Below, in pieces: positions 1 to 5,632 of a stretch of DNA of 5,632 nt. Positions within the stretch are counted from its first letter, which is position 1. Every line of letters begins with the position of its first letter. A program made the position numbers and the translations under genes. Below the pieces are notes generated by a model. That model searched no databases, had not been told where the DNA came from, and saw only the letters and a program-made list of their open reading frames with translations. Source of the DNA: Bacillota bacterium (GTDB taxonomy: Bacteria > Bacillota > Clostridia > Christensenellales > UMGS416); contig JAEYRA010000076.1 in NCBI GenBank assembly GCA_023409755.1, positions 1 to 5,632 of the forward strand. Reading direction: 5' to 3'.

Positions 1-1762
1 AGATGGAAGCTGAGCTTGCGTTGATCTCCTCCATGCTGCGCTGCATGGCCTTCATCTGGCCGTCGCCGGCCACCGCCTGGTCCCGCGCCGTCGCCGTCAG
101 GTCGCTGGCACGGGTGGCGTTCAAGGCATTCTCCTTGGTCTGCCCGGCAATCTCGGCCACCGAGGCCGTCAGTTGCTCAATGGCGCTGGCCTGCTCGGTC
201 GCGCCCTGCGAGAGCGCCTGGCTGCCGGCGCTGACCTGGCCGGTGCCGGAGGCTACCTGCTCGGCGGCACGGGCCATCTCGGCGAACATCTCGTTGAGGG
301 AGCCGACAATGTTGTTGAGCGAATCCTTGATGGGGGCAAAGTCCCCATGGTAGTCCGCGTCGATGGACACGTCCAGGTTGCCGGCGGCCATCTCGTTGAG
401 GACGCCGGAAATCTCGCCCACATAGCTCTGCAGGGCATCCAGCGTGTCATTGAGGGCGTTCTTGATCTGGGCGTGGTCGCCCACGTAGTCACCTTCGACC
501 CTCGTGCTGAGGTCGCCATTGGCCATGCGCTGCAGCACCGACGTAACCTCGCTGATGGGGTTGAGTACGGCGTCGAGAATGTCGTTGACGCCGCCCACGA
601 TGCCCCGGTATGCGCCAAGGTGACGTTCGGCGTCAGCCCGGGCAGAAAGCCTGCCCTCTCTGGTCGCCTGGGTCAGCATGTCCACATCGCTCAGCATCGC
701 CATGAGCGTGTACCGTACGTCGTTGAGGCTCACGATGATGGCACGGAAATCGCCATGATAAGCCTCGACGTCCAGCGCTTCCAAGTCCTCGCCCCGGCTG
801 ATGCGCCCAAGCTGATCGGCGGCCACGTTCACCGGGCCGACAACAAGGTCCAGCGTCTGGTTGAAGCCCTCCACGATGCGGCGGTAGTCCCCCTGGTGGC
901 GGCTGGCATCGGCCCGCACTGAGAGCCTGCCATCAGCCGCAGCTTCGGCCAGCAGGTTCGCATCCTGCACCATGGCGCTGATGGACAATGCCGCCTGCTG
1001 CACGGCCTGGGCCACCACACCCGTTTCGTCCTTGGCCCGCACGTCCAGGTTGATGTCAGTCTCACCGGCGGCCAGCTTCCGGGCAGCCTCAGAGGTCTTG
1101 CGCAGGGGCTGGCTGATGAGGCCGGACACGGCGAAGCCCAGCGCCAACGACAGCAGCACCGAGAACGCTGCCAGGGCCACCACCACGTAGGTGTTGAGTG
1201 TGGCCGTCTGTTCGTTGGCCTTGGAGATCTCCTGGGCATCGTTGGTCAGCTGGCCGGTCAAGGCGTCCACAGCCTCGTTCATGGCTGTCACAGCAGCCAC
1301 CATCTCTTTGCCGTCCATCACCTCGTGGCCCTGCGCCGGCTTACTGTCCTTCACCAGCGCGATGATCTGATCCACATATCCCTTATAAACCGTATAATTC
1401 TCGTTGACAGTTGCCAACAGCGCGGTCATATTGGAGTTTGTGTTGCCCTCCCCAATGTCCTTGATGGCCTGATCCACCGCGGCGTACTTCACTTCCAACA
1501 AGGCCAGCTGCTTCTTTTGCAGGTCGGGTGTCTTGGCGTCCAGGTAATCGCGCAGTACTACGCGGCTCTGCTGGAACATCCCCGCCAACTGCACCGAGTC
1601 GGCCAAGGGCTCAGTATATTGGGAATACATATACTGGTCATTCTGCAACAGTTTTTCCATGCTGACGACAGCGACTGCCCCCGTGCCCAGCGTCAGCAGT
1701 GCCCCCACCAGAAAGCACAGAATGAGTTTTGCCCGGATCTTCATGTTGAGAAACCACTTCAT
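1..1762 (-). CDS. methyl-accepting chemotaxis protein with poly-HAMP chain (3' end beyond window)
   Basis: Membrane chemoreceptor that would sense an extracytoplasmic signal and control CheA through CheW. I read 587 codons from ATG at 1762, with GGAG 7 bases upstream; the frame is still open at the left edge. Residues 12-34 are a hydrophobic first membrane segment after a basic N-terminus (MKWFLNMKIRAK). Residues 35-191 form a mostly helical extracytoplasmic sensor, probably the four-helix-bundle type common in receptors. Residues 192-216 are the second membrane segment. A canonical HAMP (about 216-266, with Pro219) follows, then five more HAMP-like units to about 490. From about 491 a coiled coil begins, with a likely methylation pair E529-Q530 in the context ASAIEQLTAS. 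The window cuts at EEINASSASI, just before the conserved hairpin tip that binds CheW and CheA. Ligand unknown. Family assignment is very secure; the sensor fold is inferred. Confidence 0.96.
   Translation of the reverse strand, partial: MKWFLNMKIRAKLILCFLVGALLTLGTGAVAVVSMEKLLQNDQYMYSQYTEPLADSVQLAGMFQQSRVVLRDYLDAKTPDLQKKQLALLEVKYAAVDQAIKDIGEGNTNSNMTALLATVNENYTVYKGYVDQIIALVKDSKPAQGHEVMDGKEMVAAVTAMNEAVDALTGQLTNDAQEISKANEQTATLNTYVVVALAAFSVLLSLALGFAVSGLISQPLRKTSEAARKLAAGETDINLDVRAKDETGVVAQAVQQAALSISAMVQDANLLAEAAADGRLSVRADASRHQGDYRRIVEGFNQTLDLVVGPVNVAADQLGRISRGEDLEALDVEAYHGDFRAIIVSLNDVRYTLMAMLSDVDMLTQATREGRLSARADAERHLGAYRGIVGGVNDILDAVLNPISEVTSVLQRMANGDLSTRVEGDYVGDHAQIKNALNDTLDALQSYVGEISGVLNEMAAGNLDVSIDADYHGDFAPIKDSLNNIVGSLNEMFAEMARAAEQVASGTGQVSAGSQALSQGATEQASAIEQLTASVAEIAGQTKENALNATRASDLTATARDQAVAGDGQMKAMQRSMEEINASSASI
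413..964 (-). repeat. tandem 92-codon repeat encoding two HAMP pairs
   Basis: Inside the receptor gene, residues 267-358 (bases 689-964) and 359-450 (bases 413-688) are two adjacent 92-residue modules. Each consists of a divergent HAMP unit followed by a proline-containing one. The first 45 residues of the modules share 24 identities by hand alignment, including GRLS.RADA.RH.G.YR.IV.G.N..LD, and their prolines (Pro310, Pro402) are exactly 92 residues apart. A further unit (about 447-490) resembles the second half of the modules, with the same DYxGD..xIK..LN pattern. This points to growth of the HAMP chain by in-frame duplication. Confidence 0.8.
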
Positions 1763-1854
1763 AACCGTTCTCCTTTGATCTTGCGTCTCGATTCCGCTGC
1801 CTCGCGAATAGGTTTTCATAGGTAAAGTACCCAAAAGCATTGTCGAAATATGGC

Positions 1855-1885
1855 AGATAAGGACGAATAAGCAGAAAATCGTCAA
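1855..1885 (-). promoter_or_regulatory. candidate promoter of the chemoreceptor gene
   Basis: On the minus strand TTGACG (1885-1880) is followed after 19 bases by TTATCT (1860-1855), about 93 bases upstream of the receptor start. The -35 is good. The -10 is weak and the spacing is long. A separate promoter is expected because a strong terminator lies just upstream. I saw no convincing flagellar sigma-D type promoter. Tentative. Confidence 0.3.
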
Positions 1886-1902
1886 GGAAATAACATTGGG
1901 GC

Positions 1903-1930
1903 AACAAAAACGGGCCCCGATCGGGGCCCG
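1903..1930 (-). terminator. rho-independent terminator after cheW
   Basis: The 20-base perfect palindrome at 1911-1930 folds as CGGGCCCC-GATC-GGGGCCCG, an 8-bp all-GC stem with a 4-base loop. On the minus strand it is followed directly by TTTTTGTT. It starts 18 bases after the cheW stop codon, so it should end the cheW transcript and separate cheW from the receptor gene downstream. Confidence 0.92.
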
Positions 1931-1948
1931 CTTGGGATCAACTGTAGG

Positions 1949-2434
1949 TCATTCAATGGTGGTGAGCGTTTCCATCTCCGCGTCGGAGAAGAGCTTCTGG
2001 CAGTCGAGCAGCAGCTTTACGTCGTTGCCAGACTTGCCGATGCCGCTGATGTACCGGGTGCTGAACCCCGTGCGATAGGACGGCGGCGGCGCGATGTTCT
2101 CGTCGGGGATGTCCACCACCTCTGCCACCTGGTCAACGATGAGCCCCACGGCGCTGCCCGCGATGTCGATGACGACGATGCAGGTACGGTCGGTGTAGGC
2201 GATCGCCGGCTTGCGGAACTTCAGCCGCACGTCGATGACCGGAATGATGGAGCCGCGCAGGTTGATGATGCCCCGCACATAGTCAGGTGACTCGGGCACC
2301 TCGGTGATGGGCTGGATGCCCACGATCTCCGTCACATAGCGGATCTCCAGCGCGTACACTTCCCTGTCCACATGGAAGGACAGGTACCGCCCGTGCTGGG
2401 TGTCCTCTTCCTCATACACAAACTGGTTTTCCAT
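1949..2434 (-). CDS. cheW: chemotaxis coupling protein CheW
   Basis: Cytoplasmic adaptor that links chemoreceptors to the histidine kinase CheA in the chemosensory array. The 161-residue product (start MENQFVYEEEDTQ) is a single CheW domain of normal length. It has the family pattern in order: YLSFHVDREVYALEI, then VTEIVGIQPITEVPESPDYV, then RGIINLRGSIIPVIDVR with the characteristic arginine-glycine pair of the receptor-binding surface. It continues with CIVVIDIAGSAVGLIVDQV and a final KLLLDCQKLF strand and helix. I chose the ATG at 2434 because GGAGG lies 6 bases upstream. The in-frame ATG at 2461 has no such site and would fall at the predicted transcription start. It is transcribed toward the receptor gene but separated from it by a terminator. 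Confidence 0.96.
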   Translation of the reverse strand: MENQFVYEEEDTQHGRYLSFHVDREVYALEIRYVTEIVGIQPITEVPESPDYVRGIINLRGSIIPVIDVRLKFRKPAIAYTDRTCIVVIDIAGSAVGLIVDQVAEVVDIPDENIAPPPSYRTGFSTRYISGIGKSGNDVKLLLDCQKLFSDAEMETLTTIE

Positions 2435-2470
2435 GGTCTGCCTCCCCGCTTTCCAATGCATTCACACCTG

Positions 2471-2500
2471 TATATACCCGGCCGAGGGAGCCCTAAACAA
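2471..2500 (-). promoter_or_regulatory. candidate cheW promoter
   Basis: On the minus strand TTGTTT (2500-2495) and TATATA (2476-2471) are separated by 18 bases. Transcription would start near 2464, giving a leader of about 30 bases to the ATG at 2434. This agrees with the chosen start and disfavours the ATG at 2461. The match to the consensus is moderate. Confidence 0.4.
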
Positions 2501-2588
2501 CTTTTCACTGGCCACCGGTTGGCTGGGGGGATGGCGAAAGGGATGCGTTACCCCAAAAACGGACAAAAGCTTACAGGATTCGCGATAT

Positions 2589-2602
2589 TATCATGATATA
2601 AT
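2589..2602 (+). promoter_or_regulatory. extended -10 promoter for the protease-pseudokinase gene, overlapping a dyad
   Basis: A consensus extended -10 element, TG-A-TATAAT, lies at 2594-2602, about 75 bases before the ATG at 2678. There is no good -35 at normal spacing (TTACAG at 2571-2576 is 20 bases away), which fits an extended -10 promoter. The perfect 10-base palindrome TATCATGATA (2589-2598) overlaps it and extends imperfectly to about 18 bases (2585-2602). It could be an operator, although AT-rich -10 regions give such dyads by chance. Confidence 0.55.
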
Positions 2603-2677
2603 GGAAGGAACTTATGTTCATCCGCACATTCCGCAACGCCACGGAGTTGGAATGGCATAAGCACAGGGAGGAACCAA

Positions 2678-5245
2678 ATGAAATCAGCTGCCAAAGTGTT
2701 GCTCCTCGTCTTTGCATGCTTTCTCTTCCCGTTGTCCACCAGCGCCGTCAGTGACGTCCCCTCCGCTGTGGTGGATCTTCGCCAGAGCGTGGTGCGTGTC
2801 CTTTGCGAGAATGACGGCGGCGTATACAGCGGTTCCGGCTTTGCCCTGGGCGGGGGGGAGCCCATCAACCTCATCGTCACCAACCATCACGTGGTGGAGC
2901 CGAACCCCAAAGGGCTCTCCATCCTGCGAGGGAACGGTCAGCAAATTGCGGCCACCGTTTTGGTTGACATCCCCTCCGCAGACCTTTGTGTGTTGAAATT
3001 GGCAGAATCCCTGTATGGCATCCCCCCGGTGGTTTTGGCAGATCAAGCGGATCCTGCCGTCGGCTCCTCGGTCTACACGCTGGGCTTTCCGGGGGCGGCG
3101 GATGTGCTGTCCGATGAGCTGCCCGCCGGTGCCAAGGATGTGACCATCACCGACGGCATTGTCAGTTCCATCAAAAACCTGACGCTGACCTCGGACGGCT
3201 CGGCGGTCCGGCTTATTCAAATCGATGCCGCCATCAATTCCGGCAATTCCGGTGGCCCGCTGGTAAACCATCAGGGGCAGGTCATCGGCATCAATACTTA
3301 TACGGTCACCGATTCCCAGAACATCAACGGTTCCATCAGCATCCTGGAGCTAACCGATGCCCTGCGGGAGCATGGGATTGCCTATCGATCGGCCCAGGCG
3401 CTGGAGCGTGCCAGGCGCACACGGTTCGTCCTTGTTGGCTGCTCGGCGGCCGTACTGGTGTTGGCTGCCCTGGCAGTGTTCCTCCTGCACCGGCGCAGAC
3501 GCCGCCATGGTGCCGCGAAGGGAATGCCTTTGGACCGTTATTTGGCCCTGTGCGGTGGCCGTCTGCCGCAAGGGGAGGCGCTCCGACTGCTGCAGCCCAT
3601 TGTGGACAATCTGGCCCAGCTCCACCTCCAGGGGGTCAGCCATCTTCACCTGCATCCGGGTGAGATTCTGGTCACTCCAAACGGCATCGCGTGCCTGTGC
3701 CTCACAAAAAAGCGGGCCAATGCCATGCTGCAAAATGGCTATGCCGCCCCCGAGCAATACCGCATGGGCGGGATTCCCGGTTCCTGGTCCGACGTCTATG
3801 CGCTGTGTGCCGTTCTCTACCAAGCGGTGACGGGCACAACGCCGCCCGGCGCGCTGGAGCGCCAACTGGATGACTCCGTCATTGAGGCAGCGCTGGCACA
3901 CCCTGGCGTTGCCGAAGCTGTGTCAGAGCTCCTCCGAACCGGTCTCTCCTTGCCGCCGGAAGCGCGGCCGCAGAACGCGGTGGAGCTTCGGGCCATGTGG
4001 CTGTCTGCCGCAGACGCCCTTGCCGATCCTCTCCCCACCCCCTTGGTGGAGAATAGTACCCTCCCTACGATGCAGCCTGAGAAACCCACCCGACCCAAAC
4101 GCAAGCATACCGGCCTGCGCATCCTGCTTGCAGCGGGCGTGGTTCTTGCGCTGGCCGGCGGGGTGTACGGCTATGCCATTTACCGCTACAACTCCGCCGT
4201 CACCTGCGTCAACCAGAGTGAGTACAAAAAGGCCGTCTCTCTCCTCGCACCCCTTCCCCGCTTCTTCTTTCGTACCACCCAGTTGTCGGGCTATGCCGCT
4301 GCCGGTGTTCTGCTGCAGGATGAAAAGTTCGACGAGGCACAGGCGGCGTATGAGGAGTTGGGAGGCTATCTGGATGCCGTGGAGAAGGTCAAAGAAGCCA
4401 AATACCAAAAAGCGCTGGGTTTCCTGTCACTGAAACAGTATGAAAAAGCACAAACCGAGTTTTTGACCTTGGCAAACTACAGGGACAGCGAGGAGAAGGC
4501 ACGGGAATGCATATATTCCATCGTGCAGGTACTCCTCTCCTCCAAAGAGTACGGCCGGGCGAGCATCGCGATTGGGCAATGGGAACGCAGCCAGGAGGCC
4601 GCCGCCGATGACCTGCGCAAGGAACTCAACTACCAATGGGGCATCGACGATTACCGGAACAAAAGATACTTGGAGTCTCACCAGAAACTGAGTCTGGTGG
4701 CCAGTTACAAGGATGCCAACGAATGGTTGGAAACGGCCGCAAAGGGTTTGTATGAGGAGGCTGTGAGGCTGTATCACACCGGGAAATACGAATGGGCAGA
4801 GGAGATGTTCGCGGAACTGAAGGGACAATGGGACAGCGATGCATACAGAGAACTGGCAAAAGCGCACGATGCCATTTCCTATGGGGCATCCTACTATACG
4901 ATTTCTCAAATCGGCACGTATTACCAAGATGTCAAGCGGCTGGGAAACTTTAAGGACGCCAAGATATTGTCCGAACATGATTTTTTCCTGATCTACCGCC
5001 TGGTCGGCTATTGGGAGAACAGCAGGGGGTATTACTTCTCCTGTAACAGCGACGGGGGAACAAACTACAACCTTCCTTTTTACAACTGGGGCACCTCCTA
5101 TGTCCTCAACGGCAACGTTTACACTCTGGTGGATGAAGGCAGCGGCGAGCGAAAGAAACAGTTCCGGTTCACCTTCCTGTCAGACAAAAAAATCGTCGTC
5201 TATGACTACAAGGACAAAAAGAGCTACACCCTCACCAAACAGTAA
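2678..5245 (+). CDS. membrane trypsin-like serine protease fused to a pseudokinase C-lobe, helical repeats and a C-terminal beta domain
   Basis: An 855-residue protein; GGGAGG at 2666-2671 sits 6 bases before the ATG. Residues 1-23 are a signal peptide (likely cut after TSA23). Residues 27-235 are a trypsin-like S1C/HtrA-type protease with triad His71 (VTNHHVV), Asp102 (SADLCVLKL) and Ser191 (GNSGGPL); no PDZ domain follows. Residues 250-270 are a membrane segment followed by HRRRRRH. Residues 283-445 match only the C-lobe of a Ser/Thr kinase: HRD reads HLH (322-324), the HRDxKPxxN Lys and Asn are His326 and Glu329, and DFG is absent, while AAPEQY (356-361), SDVYAL (371-376) and ARPQ (429-432) remain. 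Residues 480-501 are a second membrane segment. Residues 513-767 are TPR-like helical repeats; 770-855 a beta-rich domain. The charges predict protease and repeats outside, pseudokinase inside. Protease activity is likely; substrate and role are unknown. It is probably a single-gene unit. Confidence 0.93.
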   Translation: MKSAAKVLLLVFACFLFPLSTSAVSDVPSAVVDLRQSVVRVLCENDGGVYSGSGFALGGGEPINLIVTNHHVVEPNPKGLSILRGNGQQIAATVLVDIPSADLCVLKLAESLYGIPPVVLADQADPAVGSSVYTLGFPGAADVLSDELPAGAKDVTITDGIVSSIKNLTLTSDGSAVRLIQIDAAINSGNSGGPLVNHQGQVIGINTYTVTDSQNINGSISILELTDALREHGIAYRSAQALERARRTRFVLVGCSAAVLVLAALAVFLLHRRRRRHGAAKGMPLDRYLALCGGRLPQGEALRLLQPIVDNLAQLHLQGVSHLHLHPGEILVTPNGIACLCLTKKRANAMLQNGYAAPEQYRMGGIPGSWSDVYALCAVLYQAVTGTTPPGALERQLDDSVIEAALAHPGVAEAVSELLRTGLSLPPEARPQNAVELRAMWLSAADALADPLPTPLVENSTLPTMQPEKPTRPKRKHTGLRILLAAGVVLALAGGVYGYAIYRYNSAVTCVNQSEYKKAVSLLAPLPRFFFRTTQLSGYAAAGVLLQDEKFDEAQAAYEELGGYLDAVEKVKEAKYQKALGFLSLKQYEKAQTEFLTLANYRDSEEKARECIYSIVQVLLSSKEYGRASIAIGQWERSQEAAADDLRKELNYQWGIDDYRNKRYLESHQKLSLVASYKDANEWLETAAKGLYEEAVRLYHTGKYEWAEEMFAELKGQWDSDAYRELAKAHDAISYGASYYTISQIGTYYQDVKRLGNFKDAKILSEHDFFLIYRLVGYWENSRGYYFSCNSDGGTNYNLPFYNWGTSYVLNGNVYTLVDEGSGERKKQFRFTFLSDKKIVVYDYKDKKSYTLTKQ
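3524..4012 (+). other. pseudokinase C-lobe segment within the fusion gene
   Basis: Codons 283-445 of the fusion protein. The segment opens with PLDRYLALCGGRLPQGEALR, which corresponds to the helix D to E region of bacterial Ser/Thr kinases, so the glycine-rich loop and the ATP-binding lysine lobe are missing altogether. After the degenerate catalytic loop (HLHLHPGEILVTPNG), the fragment keeps the structural APE motif, the DVYAL aspartate helix, the TGTTPP turn and the final arginine (Arg430). This pattern suggests a retained fold used for binding, not phosphotransfer. Confidence 0.8.
4328..4978 (+). repeat. array of about six TPR-like helical repeats
   Basis: Codons 551-767 contain units starting at about residues 551, 588, 625, 664, 704 and 745, so the period is 37-41 residues. 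The recurring pattern is Y/F-x-x-A-x-x-x-F-x-x-L, then a loop of the form Y-x-D-A/S with a following helix: examples are GGYLDAVEKVKEA, ANYRDSEEKAREC, ASYKDANEWLETA and GNFKDAKILSEH. The third unit lacks the Y-x-D loop and the last is partial. Such repeats are common in exported Firmicutes proteins and usually bind other proteins or cell-surface ligands; the ligand here is unknown. Confidence 0.75.
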
Positions 5246-5314
5246 CTCACTCCTCCAGCAAAGGATACGGGTAACCCACATCTTCACCGGATCAACAACA
5301 CGAACACATCGAAA

Positions 5315-5343
5315 CCGGCGCGGCTATTATTGCCGTGCCTTTT
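5315..5343 (+). terminator. probable rho-independent terminator after the protease-pseudokinase gene
   Basis: GGCGCGGC (5317-5324) pairs with GCCGTGCC (5332-5339) as an 8-bp stem containing one G-U pair, with a 7-base loop TATTATT. TTTT follows at 5340-5343. The hairpin lies about 70 bases after the stop codon at 5243-5245. The T-tract is short, so efficiency may be moderate. Confidence 0.6.
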
Positions 5344-5361
5344 GCTGGTGGTTGTCGGTTG

Positions 5362-5591
5362 GCCGTCGCTTTACGGCGACGAGTGCTTTGCCGATGCACG
5401 CACTAAGGTTGGGCTGTCATTGCGACTGACCTTCCGTACGGCGCTTGCGCCACTTCGTGGCGAGTGCTTTTCTGGCGAAAAGCACTGTAAGCTTGTACGG
5501 TTGGACGCACCTGGAGGCGCGCCCGGTCCAGCTGCCTTCCGCCCTCGCTTGGCGCTGCCTGTGGCAACCAGTGCTTTGCCAAAGGCAAAGC
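5362..5591. repeat. three degenerate hairpin - AGTGCTTT - hairpin units
   Basis: AGTGCTTT occurs at 5382-5389, 5463-5470 and 5570-5577. Each copy is preceded by a small hairpin: GCCGT/ACGGC at 5362-5377, CGCCAC/GTGGCG at 5448-5462, and TGCC/GGCA at 5556-5566. Each copy also enters a second hairpin: GTGC/GCAC at 5384-5399 (weak), a perfect 10-bp stem with TGGC loop at 5463-5486, and GCTTTGCC/GGCAAAGC at 5573-5591. The common plan despite sequence drift suggests a family of intergenic repeats similar in style to REP or other small dispersed elements. Confidence 0.55.
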
Positions 5592-5632
5592 CCTTAAAGC
5601 GCCTACAAACCCCTAGAACGGGCAAAGAACAA

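Larger units (their letters stand above)
5246..5632. other. 387-base stretch without a convincing gene
   Basis: It holds the probable terminator and the hairpin repeat units. Open frames on either strand are short, lack a ribosome binding site and translate to low-complexity Arg/Ser/Ala/Gly-rich sequence with no recognisable domain, so I call none. No tRNA, rRNA or integrase-type feature was seen. A gene may begin or end beyond the right edge. Confidence 0.6.

Noticed and set aside
173..922. Long open frame of 249 codons on the plus strand opposite the chemoreceptor
   Set aside because: It lies antisense to a clearly conserved receptor frame, is His/Val/Gly-rich with no domain, and has no ribosome binding site; it is a by-product of GC-rich codon use.
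2465..2494. Sigma-D-like GCCGGGTAT upstream of cheW
   Set aside because: No TAAA-type -35 lies at the expected 14-16 base spacing; the sigma-A-like pair at 2471-2500 fits better.
2614..2754. Short frame starting MFIRTFRNATELEWHKHREE ahead of and overlapping the fusion gene
   Set aside because: Its ribosome-site-like GGAAGG (2603-2608) lies at or before the predicted transcription start, so it would not be transcribed. The frame runs out of phase into the signal peptide codons. A leader peptide is possible but unsupported.
2852..2858. Run of seven G bases early in the protease coding region, a possible slippage site
   Set aside because: The frame is intact and the run is short. Gly-Gly codons in a GC-rich gene explain it without invoking phase variation.
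2684..3271. 195-codon minus-strand frame within the protease region
   Set aside because: Antisense shadow of the protease domain, whose catalytic motifs are intact on the plus strand.
5371..5625. Minus-strand frame of 84 codons in the right-end region
   Set aside because: It needs a non-ATG (TTG) start, shows no ribosome binding site, and reads through the hairpin repeats as low-complexity basic sequence.

Overview
The window looks like a chromosomal segment of a fairly GC-rich Gram-positive anaerobe, most likely a clostridial (Oscillospiraceae-like) gut bacterium. That assignment is inference. It rests on strong AGGAGG-type ribosome binding sites, the style of the CheW and chemoreceptor sequences, and a YxDAxE-type helical repeat protein typical of Firmicutes. 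No marker gene in the window fixes the species.

Layout. The left part (1-2434) is a chemosensory pair on the minus strand: cheW (1949-2434), then an intrinsic terminator (1903-1930), then a methyl-accepting chemotaxis receptor gene (start at 1762) that runs off the left edge just before its signalling tip. The receptor has a small extracytoplasmic four-helix-type sensor, two membrane segments, a chain of six HAMP-like units in alternating forms, and the start of the methylated signalling coiled coil. A 243-base divergent intergenic region (2435-2677) carries a probable cheW promoter to the left and an extended -10 promoter to the right.

The right part is dominated by one plus-strand gene (2678-5245, 855 residues) of unusual architecture. 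In order it has a signal peptide, a trypsin-like (HtrA/S1C-type) serine protease with an intact triad and no PDZ domain, a membrane segment, a cytoplasmic fragment matching only the C-lobe of a Ser/Thr kinase with its catalytic residues lost, a second membrane segment, a helical repeat region, and a small beta-rich C-terminal domain. The predicted topology places both protease and repeats outside the cell and the pseudokinase inside. This gene is the best candidate here for something undescribed.

The gene is followed by a probable terminator (5315-5343) and then about 290 bases without a convincing gene. That stretch holds three degenerate copies of a hairpin - AGTGCTTT - hairpin unit.

CheW and the receptor should act together, since CheW couples receptors to the CheA kinase. 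No sequence evidence ties the divergent protease gene to chemotaxis; any link is positional only.
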